DNA of 64,000 nucleotides. Source: Leucobacter sp. wl10 (GTDB lineage Bacteria; Actinomycetota; Actinomycetes; Actinomycetales; Microbacteriaceae). Below are positions 35,349 through 44,396 of the stretch, one piece after another; within the stretch, counting starts at the first letter, position 1, and the number at the start of each line of letters is the position of its first letter. Both the position numbers and the translations under genes were made by a program. The notes below the pieces were generated by a model. That model was not told where the DNA came from, made no database searches, and was given only the letters and a program-made list of their open reading frames with translations. The stretch spans positions 1 through 64,000 of the forward strand of contig NZ_KZ984006.1 of assembly GCF_003569785.1 (NCBI RefSeq), in the 5' to 3' direction.

Positions 35349-35980
35349 CCCTTGATCAGGGGAGACAGCGAGGCGGCCACCTGCGCCGCGTTGGGCAGGC
35401 CGACCACGGTCAGCCAGTTGCCCAGCTGACGATAGCCGCCCTCCGTGAGCACCGACTCCGGGTGGTACTGCACGCCGTAGATGGGCAGCTCCCGGTGCCG
35501 AAGGGCCATGACGATCCCGCTCGCCGTCTCGGCGGTGATCACGAGCGCGTCGGGCACCGTGTCCCGCACGACGGCGAGGGAGTGATAGCGAGTCGCGTCG
35601 AACTCGGGCGCGACGCCCTCGAAGAACGGGTCGCCGGCGTGGTGCACCCGCGACACCTTGCCGTGCATCAGCTCGTCTGCGTGGGTGACGGTCGCTCCGA
35701 GCGCCTCGGCGATCGCCTGGTGCCCGAGGCACACGCCCAGCAGCGGCACGCCCGAGCGCAGGGCGATGCCCACCATCGGGATCGAGATGCCCGCATCGGC
35801 CGGCGTTCCCGGGCCCGGTGAGATGAGCACCCCGTCATACTCGGTAACCAGGTGCTCGAGTTCGCCGGTGCTCACCTCGTCGTTGCGGATCACCCGCGTC
35901 GACGCGCCGAGCTGCTGCAGATAGCCGTTCAGCGTGTATACGAAGCTGTCGTAGTTGTCGATGACCAGAATGCTCGTCAT
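35345..35980 (-). CDS. pabA: Glutamine amidotransferase subunit of aminodeoxychorismate/anthranilate synthase
   Basis: 211 residues, class I glutamine amidotransferase. The nucleophile lies in GVCLGHQAIAE, the oxyanion region in SPGPGTP, and the His-Glu pair in YHPES. It supplies ammonia for 4-amino-4-deoxychorismate or anthranilate. In this genomic position next to pknB, actinobacteria usually carry a copy called pabA or trpG; the choice cannot be made from this gene alone. Its ATG overlaps the stop of the upstream small membrane gene. Confidence 0.88.
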   Translation of the reverse strand: MTSILVIDNYDSFVYTLNGYLQQLGASTRVIRNDEVSTGELEHLVTEYDGVLISPGPGTPADAGISIPMVGIALRSGVPLLGVCLGHQAIAEALGATVTHADELMHGKVSRVHHAGDPFFEGVAPEFDATRYHSLAVVRDTVPDALVITAETASGIVMALRHRELPIYGVQYHPESVLTEGGYRQLGNWLTVVGLPNAAQVAASLSPLIKG

Positions 35981-36135
35981 GATCCGACCGTCGCCTCCTC
36001 AGCCTGGAAGTACAGGGCAGCCCACGGGTAGACATAGGCGATGAGCACGTAGACCAGCACCGCCGCCGCGAGCAGCAGCACGATCACCCGCAGCCAGGCC
36101 GGCCCCGGGAAGAATCGCCAGAGCAGCGAGAACAT
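35977..36135 (-). CDS. 52-residue membrane protein
   Basis: Starts MFSLLWRFFPGPAWLRVIVL, has one long hydrophobic helix and ends FQAEEATVGS. The start overlaps the sortase stop (TGATG) and the stop overlaps the pabA start (ATGA), so it is a genuine coupled gene. The function is unknown; small membrane proteins at this position are common beside actinobacterial class E sortases. Confidence 0.78.
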   Translation of the reverse strand: MFSLLWRFFPGPAWLRVIVLLLAAAVLVYVLIAYVYPWAALYFQAEEATVGS

Positions 36136-36917
36136 CAGCTTTGGTCCCCTCTGGGCGCCTGCGTGCCCTCCATGGTGGGATTGAGTTCGAGCAGCTCCGC
36201 CGGCGGCCCCTCGCTGCGCGGCTGGAAGCCCTCGAACACGGAGTAGGCGATAGCGCGCTCGTCGCTGCCCGCCTGCTTCGGGTGGCACGTGGTGAGCGTG
36301 AGGATCTGGTCCTCGCCGGGGGCGCCCTCGAGCCGGGGGAACGGGTTGAGCACGTCGGTCTCGTCGGGAAGCACGTACTCGATGGAGCGGAAGCGGTAGG
36401 TGTACCAGCCGTCGGCGGTCTCGACGAACAGCGGATCGCCCACGCGCAGGTTCATCACCTCGCGGAACGCGTTGATGAGCGGACCGGATCGGTGCCCGGC
36501 GAGCGCGAAGTTGCCCGGTTCGCCCGGCAGCTGCGTGTACTCGTAGCGGCCGATGCCCTTCTCGTCGACATTGAGCACGGTCGACCAATCGGTGGTCTCG
36601 GCGATGCGGTTCGCATACGTGGTGCCGAAGGCGGGGGCGTACAGCACCGCGAACGGCTCTCCGGCCGCGGGCTTCGCCGTGACGGGGACCGTTCCCTCCT
36701 GCACGGGCGCGGCCGCGGCGTCCCACCGAGCGGAGTCACCGGCCGAGAGCTCGGTCTGCTTCGCCGTCACGGTGAGGCCGGTGTGCCAGGGCTGCCAGAC
36801 GATGTAGCCGAGCACGCCCAGCCCCCCGAGCAGCAGCAGCTCGCCGATCACCGTGAGCGGGCTCAGGCGAGCCCGCCTGCGCCGGCCGCGCACTCCGCGA
36901 GACTCCTTCACCCTCAC
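36135..36917 (-). CDS. Class E sortase
   Basis: About 260 residues from a GTG at 36917 (GTG at 36911 is equally possible); the open frame further upstream overlaps the divergent crgA gene and is rejected. A basic N-terminus and one transmembrane helix precede the sortase domain. The catalytic histidine lies in LAGHRSG, the cysteine in TLTTCHPKQ, and the arginine in DERAIAYSVF. It attaches sorting-signal proteins to the cell wall. The arrangement beside crgA and pknB is conserved in actinobacteria. Confidence 0.92.
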   Translation of the reverse strand: MRVKESRGVRGRRRRARLSPLTVIGELLLLGGLGVLGYIVWQPWHTGLTVTAKQTELSAGDSARWDAAAAPVQEGTVPVTAKPAAGEPFAVLYAPAFGTTYANRIAETTDWSTVLNVDEKGIGRYEYTQLPGEPGNFALAGHRSGPLINAFREVMNLRVGDPLFVETADGWYTYRFRSIEYVLPDETDVLNPFPRLEGAPGEDQILTLTTCHPKQAGSDERAIAYSVFEGFQPRSEGPPAELLELNPTMEGTQAPRGDQS

Positions 36918-36979
36918 ATTGTATGCCGCGCAGGCTGAGGCCCAGCCGGAACCCCGGGAGACCCGGTAGACTCTTGGCC

Positions 36980-37258
36980 ATGGCAGCAGCTGGGAAGAAT
37001 GTAAGCAAGCGCAAGTCGGGCGAGCTCGCGCAGGAGCGGGCCGAGGCCGCCTCCGCTCGGAAGGACGCACCCAACCCGGTGTGGTTCAAGCCGGTCATGT
37101 TCGGCTTCATGCTGCTCGGCCTCGTGTGGATCGTGCTCTACTACATCACAAGCGCGACGCCCCTTCCGCTTCCCGTCCCCGCGCTCGGTCAGGCCAACAT
37201 CTTCGTGGGCTTCGGCCTCGTGCTCGTGGGCTTCCTCATGACGCCCTGGTGGAAGTAG
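36980..37258 (+). CDS. crgA: CrgA cell-division protein
   Basis: 92 residues from the ATG at 36980. A basic N-terminus is followed by the segment NPVWFKPVMFGFMLLGLVWI and a second helix that ends FLMTPWWK, which is the CrgA hallmark. CrgA is a membrane coordinator of the divisome in actinobacteria. TAGACT lies only a few bases before the start, so the message may be leaderless. Confidence 0.95.
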   Translation: MAAAGKNVSKRKSGELAQERAEAASARKDAPNPVWFKPVMFGFMLLGLVWIVLYYITSATPLPLPVPALGQANIFVGFGLVLVGFLMTPWWK

Positions 37259-37466
37259 GCGGACTCCCCGCTCAGCCCGGGCTGCGGGAGCGTACCGAAT
37301 CACACCGGTGTAATTCCTCCCCAGACGGGGATAAGTCTGTGGATAACCGCCGCGTCGCGCACTGGGCGAAATCCCCGATCGAGCTGCCATCTGCTCGCCG
37401 AACCGGCACGTGCGCGCAAACGGAGGAGGCAGCGGCCGCCCCGCCCCGATCCTCCCGCGGTGCGGG
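37259..37466. other. Non-coding gap between crgA and the rhomboid gene
   Basis: About 200 bases at the ends of two convergent genes. I see no gene and no strong hairpin here. Confidence 0.5.
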
Positions 37467-38405
37467 CTAGAAGATCGCCGGCAGCTGCACGAAGTAGGCG
37501 AAGCCGAGCGCGGCGAGCACCGCCCCCAACCCCACGAGGCCCACGATCCGCACCGTCCTGCGCTTCGGGCCCCGCGTCGCGAGCAGCAGCCACATCGTGA
37601 CCGCGCCGACGATCAGCCCGCCGAGGTGCGCCTGCCACGAGATGTTGGCTCCCGGGATGAGCCCGATACCGAAGTTGATCGCGATGAGCACGGCGAGCGA
37701 GGTGACGTTCACCCGGGCCGCCCTGAACGCGACGAGCGTGGCCGCGAGCACGCCGAAGATCGCCCCCGACGCCCCCACCGTGGGCACGATGAGCGTCGAC
37801 GGATCGGCGTACGCCCAGAACATGACGCCCAGCGAGCCGCCGACGCCGGCGAAGAGGTACAGCACCAGGAAGGTCCAACGACCGATCATCCGCTCGAGGT
37901 TGCGCCCGAACAGCCACAGCGCGTACATGTTGAACAGGATGTGGAACAGGAAGCCCGTCGAGTGGGTGAACATCGACGTGAGCATGCGCCACGGCTCGAA
38001 GCCGGCGCCCTCGGGCAGCAGCGAGCCCGGCAGCGAATAGAGCGGCGCGTACCAGAGGCTGCGCGTGACCTCATCGGCGCCGAAGAAGCTGCTGAGCAAC
38101 TGCGCGGCGAAGACGATGCCGCAGAGGATCATGACGCCGTAGGTGACGGGGGTGTCGAGCGCCGCGACACGGCGCCCCGTCACGCGCGCGGATCGCGCCG
38201 CGCGCTGCGCCGTGCCCGGTTGCGCCTGCCTGACGCACTCGGGGCAGAGCACGCCGACGGCCGACACCACCTGGCACTCCGGGCAGATGGTGCGGCCGCA
38301 ACGCTGGCACAGCGTGAAGCTGTGCACGCCCGGGTGGCGGTAGCAGACGTCTTCGGGCCCGTACTCCACGCGCTCGCCGAACGCCGGCCCCGATCCGCTC
38401 GCCAC
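37467..38405 (-). CDS. Rhomboid-family intramembrane serine protease
   Basis: 312 residues. The N-terminal zinc-ribbon-like segment has cysteines in VCYRHPGVH, TLCQRCG, ICPECQ and LCPECVR. Six or so helices follow, with the catalytic serine in GASGAIFG and the histidine in SWQAHLGG. The rhomboid catalytic dyad is present, so it should be active in the membrane. The substrate is unknown. It lies 8 nt downstream of the cyclophilin gene, in the same direction. Confidence 0.93.
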   Translation of the reverse strand: MASGSGPAFGERVEYGPEDVCYRHPGVHSFTLCQRCGRTICPECQVVSAVGVLCPECVRQAQPGTAQRAARSARVTGRRVAALDTPVTYGVMILCGIVFAAQLLSSFFGADEVTRSLWYAPLYSLPGSLLPEGAGFEPWRMLTSMFTHSTGFLFHILFNMYALWLFGRNLERMIGRWTFLVLYLFAGVGGSLGVMFWAYADPSTLIVPTVGASGAIFGVLAATLVAFRAARVNVTSLAVLIAINFGIGLIPGANISWQAHLGGLIVGAVTMWLLLATRGPKRRTVRIVGLVGLGAVLAALGFAYFVQLPAIF

Positions 38406-38413
38406 CTCGGGAC

Positions 38414-38929
38414 CTACGCCTCGACGACGTCGACGCCGGAGATCACCACGTCGTCGACGGGCCGGTCCATCGCCCCAGTCTGCACGGCGGAGATCGCGTC
38501 GACGACTGCCTTCGAGGCGTCGTCGGCGACCGCGCCGAAGATCGTGTGCTTGCCGTTGAGCCAGTCGGGGGCGGTCGTGGTGATGAAGAACTGCGAGCCG
38601 TTGGTGCCGGCGAGGCGACCCGTCATGTCGGGGCGCTTGCCCGCGTTGGCCATCGCGAGCTGGTAGGGCTCGTCGAACACCAGCTCGGGGTGGATCTCGT
38701 CGTCGAAGGTGTAACCGGGGCCGCCGGTACCGGTGCCGGTGGGGTCGCCGCCCTGGATCATGAAGTTCGGGATGATGCGGTGGAAGATGACCCCGTCGTA
38801 GAAGCCCTTCTGCGCGAGGTCGACGAAGTTCTTGACCGTCTTGGGCGCGTGATCGCCGAAGAGATTGAGCACGATGTCGCCCTGGTTGGTGTGGATGGTG
38901 GCTACCGAGGTGTGAATGGTCATGGGCAC
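38414..38929 (-). CDS. Cyclophilin-type peptidyl-prolyl cis-trans isomerase
   Basis: 171 residues and no signal peptide, so probably cytoplasmic. Typical cyclophilin motifs: DGVIFHRIIPNFMIQGGDPT, GTGGPGYTFDDE, MANAGKRP and GSQFFITT. It accelerates proline isomerisation during folding. This gene is found next to crgA and rhomboid near the origin in many actinobacteria. Confidence 0.95.
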   Translation of the reverse strand: MPMTIHTSVATIHTNQGDIVLNLFGDHAPKTVKNFVDLAQKGFYDGVIFHRIIPNFMIQGGDPTGTGTGGPGYTFDDEIHPELVFDEPYQLAMANAGKRPDMTGRLAGTNGSQFFITTTAPDWLNGKHTIFGAVADDASKAVVDAISAVQTGAMDRPVDDVVISGVDVVEA

Positions 38930-39106
38930 TAGTGTAGGCCGGACCCCCGACGCGATCGCTGTGCGCGCGGCCGACCGGATACTACCAGGCTGAGAATCAC
39001 TTGCAACGGGGGGCGCTCGGTCGCCGCTACGGGGGCGGTTCGGTGTAGCGTGGTGGTACGAGCGATGCCGCTCAGTGCATAGTCTCGCCGAGCTAGGAGG
39101 ACAGGT

Positions 39107-39601
39107 ATGAAACTCTCACGCAAGCGCCGCCGCGAACTCCGTCGACTGCGGAACGACGCGCAGGAGCTGCTCGATCAGCAGCGCGTGGTGCTCGGTCACG
39201 CCGGGAATGTGCTGCACGAGGCCGGTCGCCAGGCACGCCGCCTGAGCGACGAGCACGTGGCGCCTCGCGTCGACGAGACCCTCGAGGCCGTGCGCCCCGG
39301 CGTCGAACGGGGAGTGGCCACGGCCCGTCGGGCGGCCGACAACGTGCGGCGCTTCACCGCGCCGTTCGTAGCCAGCGCTCTGGCGCGCACCATCCGCACG
39401 CTCGACGAGCTCGACAACCACGACGCGGCCAAGCAGGTGCGCGGCTTCGGCGAGCGCACGGGTTACCTGAAGTCGAAGAAGAAGGGCGTGGGCGGCGTCA
39501 TCGCGCTGGGCCTCGGGCTCGCGGCCGCTGCGGGAGTCGGCTACGCCCTCTGGCAGGCCTTCCGCACCGACGACGAGCTCTGGGTCTCACCGGAGAGCTG
39601 A
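39107..39601 (+). CDS. Conserved hypothetical membrane-associated protein
   Basis: 164 residues from an ATG preceded by AGGAGGACAGGT. The N-terminal 100 residues are highly charged and helical, probably coiled coil, with KRRRELRRLRNDAQELLDQQ. One transmembrane helix (about 130-152) follows. I do not recognise a characterised family; similar proteins occur near this cluster in Microbacteriaceae. A strong terminator follows. Confidence 0.78.
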   Translation: MKLSRKRRRELRRLRNDAQELLDQQRVVLGHAGNVLHEAGRQARRLSDEHVAPRVDETLEAVRPGVERGVATARRAADNVRRFTAPFVASALARTIRTLDELDNHDAAKQVRGFGERTGYLKSKKKGVGGVIALGLGLAAAAGVGYALWQAFRTDDELWVSPES

Positions 39602-39621
39602 CAGCTCGCGGCATGCCCCGG

Positions 39622-39656
39622 ATCCCCGCCCGTCGACTCGCGAGACGGGCGGGGAT
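39622..39656. terminator. Hairpin between the hypothetical and NUDIX genes
   Basis: ATCCCCGCCCGTC at 39622-39634 is repeated inverted at 39644-39656 around a 9-nt loop, followed by tcccc on the plus strand. It serves two convergent genes. Confidence 0.75.
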
Positions 39657-39697
39657 TCCCCGTTGCGGCTCGGCGGCGCCGGCGGCCCGGCACGGCG

Positions 39698-40180
39698 CTA
39701 CTTCCGGGGTCTTCCGGATTTGCCACCCTGCTTGCCCGCCTGGCGTGCGGGAGCACGGCGACCGTTCATGCCCGCCATGCGCATCCCGGTCTGCACGAGG
39801 GAGAGGGTGCGCAGGGAGCGGATCTCGCGGATCGAGACCCACCGGGCCTCGTCCGATGAGCCGTCCACCTCGTGCCGCAACGGGCCATCCTTGACGGTGG
39901 CGCGGTAGACGATCCGGATCGTGTGCAGTTCGGGATCGGAGCCCTCGGGCACCTCCTCGCGCACCATGATTCTCGAGTCGATTCCGAGCAGCTTGCCGAC
40001 GCGCGCCTCGAGTCCGGTCTCCTCGCGCACCTCGCGCACCACCGCCTCGCGGGGATCCTCACCGCTCTCGATGCCCCCGCCCGGCAGCGTCCACCCGTGC
40101 AGGTGGCCGCGGCGCCAGTGCGTGAGCAGGATCCTGCCCCGCCGCTCGACCACCGCATACGCGGCCACCCTCAGATCCAT
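39698..40180 (-). CDS. NUDIX hydrolase
   Basis: 160 residues. The Nudix box is complete: GGGIESGEDPREAVVREVRE followed by ETGL. The N-terminus begins MDLRVAAYAVVERRGRILLT and the C-terminal tail is basic (GRRAPARQAGKQGGKSGRPR). It hydrolyses a nucleoside diphosphate linked to some moiety; the substrate is not predictable. Confidence 0.92.
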   Translation of the reverse strand: MDLRVAAYAVVERRGRILLTHWRRGHLHGWTLPGGGIESGEDPREAVVREVREETGLEARVGKLLGIDSRIMVREEVPEGSDPELHTIRIVYRATVKDGPLRHEVDGSSDEARWVSIREIRSLRTLSLVQTGMRMAGMNGRRAPARQAGKQGGKSGRPRK

Positions 40181-40189
40181 GCTATGAGC

Positions 40190-41260
40190 CTAGCCTGTCG
40201 CGCTAGGCACCCCGTCCACTCGCGGCTGGGCCTTCGATGCACCCTGCAGCACGACCACGCGCGACGCCTGCCAGCCCAGCACCCACCGCTCCAGTCGCGC
40301 GTACGCCTCCCGCCGCGCCCCCTCCCCCGAGAGGAACACGTCGTGCAGGGCGCCGTCGATCCGCTCCACCGTGACCGAGGATCCGAGCTTGAGCGCGGCC
40401 TTCGCCACCTCGTCCACGTCGAGCACGGTGTCGGCTCTCGTCAGCTCCTCGCTCCATCTCCGGGGGACCGCCGAGCGAGCCGAGAGCAGCACCGCGGCGG
40501 GCGCGTCGATGCGCAGGCCGCGATTGACTCGAGCGTGACCGTCGAGGATGGCCCGCATCCACCCGCTGAGGATGGCGTTCGTCCGGTCCGGGCGCCACGC
40601 CGGATCGATGAGCGCGAGCTCGTCCGCCGGCCCCACCTCCCGCTGCGCCCGGCTGTAGAAGCCGTAGTCGAGCTGCGGCCCTACATCGCGCGGGTTGAGA
40701 CGAGCCGTGAGGTTGACGAGGGGTGCGAGCAGTTGCCGCCCCGCGCTGGCGAGCTGGAACTCGAGCCAGGGGCTGTTGAGCACCAGAGCGTCGAAGCGGC
40801 CGGGGTTCTGCGAGGCCCACAGGCTCAGCACCAGGCCACCGGTCGAGTGCCCCAGCAGCAGGAGGCGCCGGGGGCCCGCCGGTCGGTCCTCCTCCACGGC
40901 GGCGAGCGCGAGCTCGATCTCCCGGTGATAGTCGTCGAGGTTCTCGATGTACCCCGCCGTCTGCCCCTTCCGCAGGCTGCGACCGTACTTGCGCAGATCG
41001 AGGGCGAAGAAGCGGGCACCGCGCTCGGTCCAGAAGCCGGCGAGCCGCCGCTGGAAGAAGTAGTCCGACCAGCCGTGCAGGTACAGCACGTCGACGTTCT
41101 CGAGCGGACGCTCCCACCCGAGCAGGCGATCGAAGAGCGGCCGCCTCGAGGGCAGCGAGCGCACGAGCGTTGCGACGAGCGGCCCCTCCTCGTCGGCGCC
41201 GAGATCGAGGTCGGCGCGCTCGAATCCGGCTCCGAGAATGTCATCCCGCCACGCCGTCAT
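40190..41260 (-). CDS. Alpha/beta hydrolase (lysophospholipase-like)
   Basis: 356 residues. The nucleophile elbow is GHSTGGL, an HG dipeptide in LYLHGWSDY forms the oxyanion region, and a plausible catalytic histidine lies in DGALHDVFLS. The pattern resembles serine aminopeptidase S33/monoglyceride-lipase-like hydrolases. No signal peptide is visible. Confidence 0.86.
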   Translation of the reverse strand: MTAWRDDILGAGFERADLDLGADEEGPLVATLVRSLPSRRPLFDRLLGWERPLENVDVLYLHGWSDYFFQRRLAGFWTERGARFFALDLRKYGRSLRKGQTAGYIENLDDYHREIELALAAVEEDRPAGPRRLLLLGHSTGGLVLSLWASQNPGRFDALVLNSPWLEFQLASAGRQLLAPLVNLTARLNPRDVGPQLDYGFYSRAQREVGPADELALIDPAWRPDRTNAILSGWMRAILDGHARVNRGLRIDAPAAVLLSARSAVPRRWSEELTRADTVLDVDEVAKAALKLGSSVTVERIDGALHDVFLSGEGARREAYARLERWVLGWQASRVVVLQGASKAQPRVDGVPSATG

Positions 41261-41378
41261 ACCGCCAGTCTACGGCCGGGCCGGAGCGGCGGCCGTCCGC
41301 TCGAAGGCCCGCAGATCGCCCGCCCCCGGCCCGTCCTCACGGTTCGAGAGCCCCCGATCGGGGCGGCGACGCGAGACC

Positions 41379-42248
41379 TCAGCGCAGCACGACGTCGGCC
41401 GCCGTCGACCGCACGCGGACCTTGCGATCGGAGCCCTGGTTCTCGACGAGGCCGTTGTCGACCTCCCCGAGCGCATCGCGCAGGTCGACCCGATACTCCG
41501 CCTCCGGCAGTTGCGCGGTCAGCCCGGCCATCTCCGCGACCGCCTCGATGCTCCGCGGGGGGTCGCCCGTGAACGTCACGGTCGCGTCGCCGGTCTGCAC
41601 GTCGAGCGCGGCCTCCTCCACGTCGGCGAGTTCGACCTTCGCCTTCCCCAGCTGCGTCTTCAGGTCGAGGGAGCGCGCGGCGCCGACGAAGCGGACGCTG
41701 CCCGCCTGCATCTCGAGACCGAGCGCGTCGAAGCGCCCCTCGCCCTGCAGCGCACCGGCGGCTATCGAGAGGTCGGCGCTGAGCCGACCGCTCTCACCGA
41801 GGCTCCGCGGCAGGGTGAGGGTGACGTCGCCCGACCCGTTGCGTCCGCAGCTGAACAGGCAGCCGCCCACCGAGGGGAGCTGCGGCTGGCTGATGACGAG
41901 GGCGCCGTCCTCGCGGTACATCGACCACTGCCCGTCGTAGCCGTTCTGTCTCACCGAGAGAGCGGCCTCTTCGACGTCGCCGAGCGCGAGGGTGAACGAG
42001 GTGGCCGCGGCGTCGACGCGAATGCTCTCGAGGCCCTCCAGGTTCGGCTCGTACAGCTCGTAGTCGGCGCCGGACGACGCGGTGCCGACGCCCCCGCCGT
42101 ACTCGTAGTTCTCCGATGCCTCGGGAGCCAGAGCCTCCGCGGTCGTCGAGATGCCGATGGCGAGCAGCGCCAGCCCGCCGGCAACGGCCGTCGCGGTGAC
42201 GATCGCCGTCGCGGCCGCCCGTCCGGGCCCGGATGCTGAGGTGGTCAT
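41379..42248 (-). CDS. DUF4097-like beta-repeat protein
   Basis: 289 residues. One N-terminal hydrophobic segment (AAATAIVTATAVAGGLALLA) precedes a chain of short beta-rich repeats such as LALGDVEEAALSVRQNG and FVGAARSLDLKTQLGKAKVE, typical of adhesin-like DUF4097 proteins. Its start overlaps the stop of the response-regulator gene by 4 nt, so it probably belongs to the same operon as the two-component system. Confidence 0.78.
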   Translation of the reverse strand: MTTSASGPGRAAATAIVTATAVAGGLALLAIGISTTAEALAPEASENYEYGGGVGTASSGADYELYEPNLEGLESIRVDAAATSFTLALGDVEEAALSVRQNGYDGQWSMYREDGALVISQPQLPSVGGCLFSCGRNGSGDVTLTLPRSLGESGRLSADLSIAAGALQGEGRFDALGLEMQAGSVRFVGAARSLDLKTQLGKAKVELADVEEAALDVQTGDATVTFTGDPPRSIEAVAEMAGLTAQLPEAEYRVDLRDALGEVDNGLVENQGSDRKVRVRSTAADVVLR

Positions 42249-42952
42249 GAGTGCGTTCCCGTCTGTGAGGTGCGGTCGTTGGGGCCGGATCCCGTCGCCG
42301 GGATCCCGCCCGTGCTCTCGAGGTGCGCGATGGCGGCCAGCACGCGTCGGTTGCCGTCGTCCGGCTCGAGGCGGAGCTTCTGGAAGATGGCGGTGATGTG
42401 CTTCTCGACGCTCGCCTCGGAGAGGAAGAGGAGCGACGCGATGGCCTGGTTGGAGCGTCCCTCGGCGAGCGCAGCGAGCACGATGCGCTCGCGGTCGGTC
42501 AGCGCTCGCATGCGGTCGTCGCGTCCGCGCCTCGTGAGCAGCTGCGCCACCACCTCCGGATCGAGCACGGTGGCGCCGGCCGCGATCCGCTCGATCGAAT
42601 CGACGAACTCGCCCACGTCGGCCACCCGATCCTTCAGCAGATACCCGAAGGCGCCGCCCTGCGCCGCGATGAGCTCGCTCGCGTAGCGCTCCTCGACGTA
42701 CTGCGAGAGCACGAGCAGCGGAAGACCGGGCCGAGCGCGGCGCATCTCGAGCGCCGCCCGGATGCCCTCGTCGGTGTGGCTCGGCGGCAGGCGCACGTCG
42801 AGGATGCAGAGTTCGGGATCGGCCTCGACCGCTCGCCTCAGCAGCTCGTCGGCGTCCGGGAGCGCGGCGACCACCTCATGGCCGGCGTGCTCGAGCAGGC
42901 GCACGAGTCCCTCCCGCAGCAGCACGGAGTCCTCGCAGATCAGGATGCGCAC
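42245..42952 (-). CDS. NarL/LuxR-family response regulator
   Basis: 235 residues from a GTG at 42952 that overlaps the kinase gene; the open frame beyond that is out of frame with the kinase. The receiver domain starts MRILICEDSVLLREGLVRLL, has the acceptor aspartate in CILDVRLPP and a lysine in LLKDRV. The C-terminal LuxR helix-turn-helix contains LTDRERIVLAALAEGRSNQA and SVEKHITAIFQKL. It is partnered with the kinase upstream; the signal is unknown. Confidence 0.93.
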   Translation of the reverse strand: MRILICEDSVLLREGLVRLLEHAGHEVVAALPDADELLRRAVEADPELCILDVRLPPSHTDEGIRAALEMRRARPGLPLLVLSQYVEERYASELIAAQGGAFGYLLKDRVADVGEFVDSIERIAAGATVLDPEVVAQLLTRRGRDDRMRALTDRERIVLAALAEGRSNQAIASLLFLSEASVEKHITAIFQKLRLEPDDGNRRVLAAIAHLESTGGIPATGSGPNDRTSQTGTHS

Positions 42953-44256
42953 GGCACGCTCACCTCCAGCGCGGTCGGCCCGCCGTGCGGGCTGTCGAGT
43001 CTCGTGGTGCCCCCGGCCGCGAGCACGCGGTTCATCACTCCGTCGAGGCCGCCGCCGGGCGCGACCTGCGCGCCGCCGATGCCGTTGTCCTCGACCCTGG
43101 CCCACAGCGCGCCGTCATCCCTCACGCGCGCGACCACGCGGCACTCGCTCGCTCGCGAGTGCTTGGCGGCGTTGGTGAGCGACTCGGCGATGGCGAAGTA
43201 GACGGCGGCCTCGGCGTCCCGGCCGCAGCGCCGCTGCAGGCGCACGTCGAGCTGCACCGGGATGTGGGATCTCGCGGCGAGCGCCGAGAGGGCGGCGTCG
43301 AGACCGCGGTCGTCGAGCACCGAGGCGTAGATGCCCCGCGCGAGCTGCCGCAGCTCTGTGATGGCCGCCTTCGTCGAGGTGTGGGCCTCGGCGATGAGCG
43401 CCTTGGCGGCGTCGGGATCGGCGTCGATCTGCTGCTGCGCGAGGCCGAGCGTCATGGCCACCGACACGAGGCGCGGCTGCACGCCGTCGTGCAGATCCCG
43501 CTCGATGCGGGTGCGCTCGACGTCGGCGGCCCGCACCGCGCCCTCGCGCTGCCGTGCCGAGACCTGCGCTCGCTCGCTCAGCTCCGCCTCGTTCGCGCCG
43601 GCGCCGATGATCGCCACGGACACGAGACGATGCAGGAGCGCAAGGCCCACGACCCCGACCACGCTGAGCAGCGCTCCGACGATCTCGGGCTGCCACCAGA
43701 CCGAGAACGACGTGAAGACCGAGATGACGGATCGTACGAACCACTGCACGAGGCCCAGCAGGCCGACGCCCATGAGGCTCGCGATCCCGAAGTTGGCGAG
43801 CGCGCGCCACATGCGGCCGTCGACCGACTGGCGGCCGACCGACCGCAGCCACGCCTTGAAACCCGGTCCGGTCGGGTCGCTCCAGGCGGGAGGCGAGACG
43901 TCGAGACGGTACAGCCCGCTGACGCGATGCGTCTCGAACCATGAGATGCCGTAGAGCGCGTAGACGAGCCCCACCAGCACCACGGCGCCGAGACCCAGGA
44001 TGAGGAGCAGGCCGATGCCGGTGCCGAGCGCCGCGAAGAGGAACGCGATGATGGTGAAGCCGATCACGCCGAGTGCGGCGAGGTGCAGGATCGTGAGCGC
44101 GATGCGGAACGGGGGCCGCGAGCCGTTCTGCGGCTGTACGGGTGCCGTCGGCAGGGGAACGGGAGCGGCGGTCGCCGCGGGGTCGGCGGGCGCCGCGGCC
44201 GCCGCGGCGGCGGTCGGAGCGCCCGGCGCGGCGCCGTCCTCTATTGAACTGATCAT
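42940..44256 (-). CDS. HisKA_3-type sensor histidine kinase
   Basis: 438 residues. An Ala/Pro-rich N-terminus leads to a membrane part with about five helices and a predicted extracytoplasmic loop. The HisKA_3 dimerisation motif has the phospho-acceptor in RDLHDGVQPR, and the ATPase domain has AESLTNAAKHS and DNGIGG. Its product should phosphorylate the LuxR-type regulator overlapping it by 13 nt. Confidence 0.92.
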   Translation of the reverse strand: MISSIEDGAAPGAPTAAAAAAAPADPAATAAPVPLPTAPVQPQNGSRPPFRIALTILHLAALGVIGFTIIAFLFAALGTGIGLLLILGLGAVVLVGLVYALYGISWFETHRVSGLYRLDVSPPAWSDPTGPGFKAWLRSVGRQSVDGRMWRALANFGIASLMGVGLLGLVQWFVRSVISVFTSFSVWWQPEIVGALLSVVGVVGLALLHRLVSVAIIGAGANEAELSERAQVSARQREGAVRAADVERTRIERDLHDGVQPRLVSVAMTLGLAQQQIDADPDAAKALIAEAHTSTKAAITELRQLARGIYASVLDDRGLDAALSALAARSHIPVQLDVRLQRRCGRDAEAAVYFAIAESLTNAAKHSRASECRVVARVRDDGALWARVEDNGIGGAQVAPGGGLDGVMNRVLAAGGTTRLDSPHGGPTALEVSVPCAS

Positions 44257-44396
44257 GTCTCTACGCTAGGCCGTGCGCTCCGCCGACGGCACCGAGCCAG
44301 CCGGAAGCGCCGTTACGGGTTTCCCTATCGGCTCGCGACGATCGGGATCGGCGCCCTCGGGGGTAGCGGGTGCGCGAGCGGGAGTTCCCCGCGCGG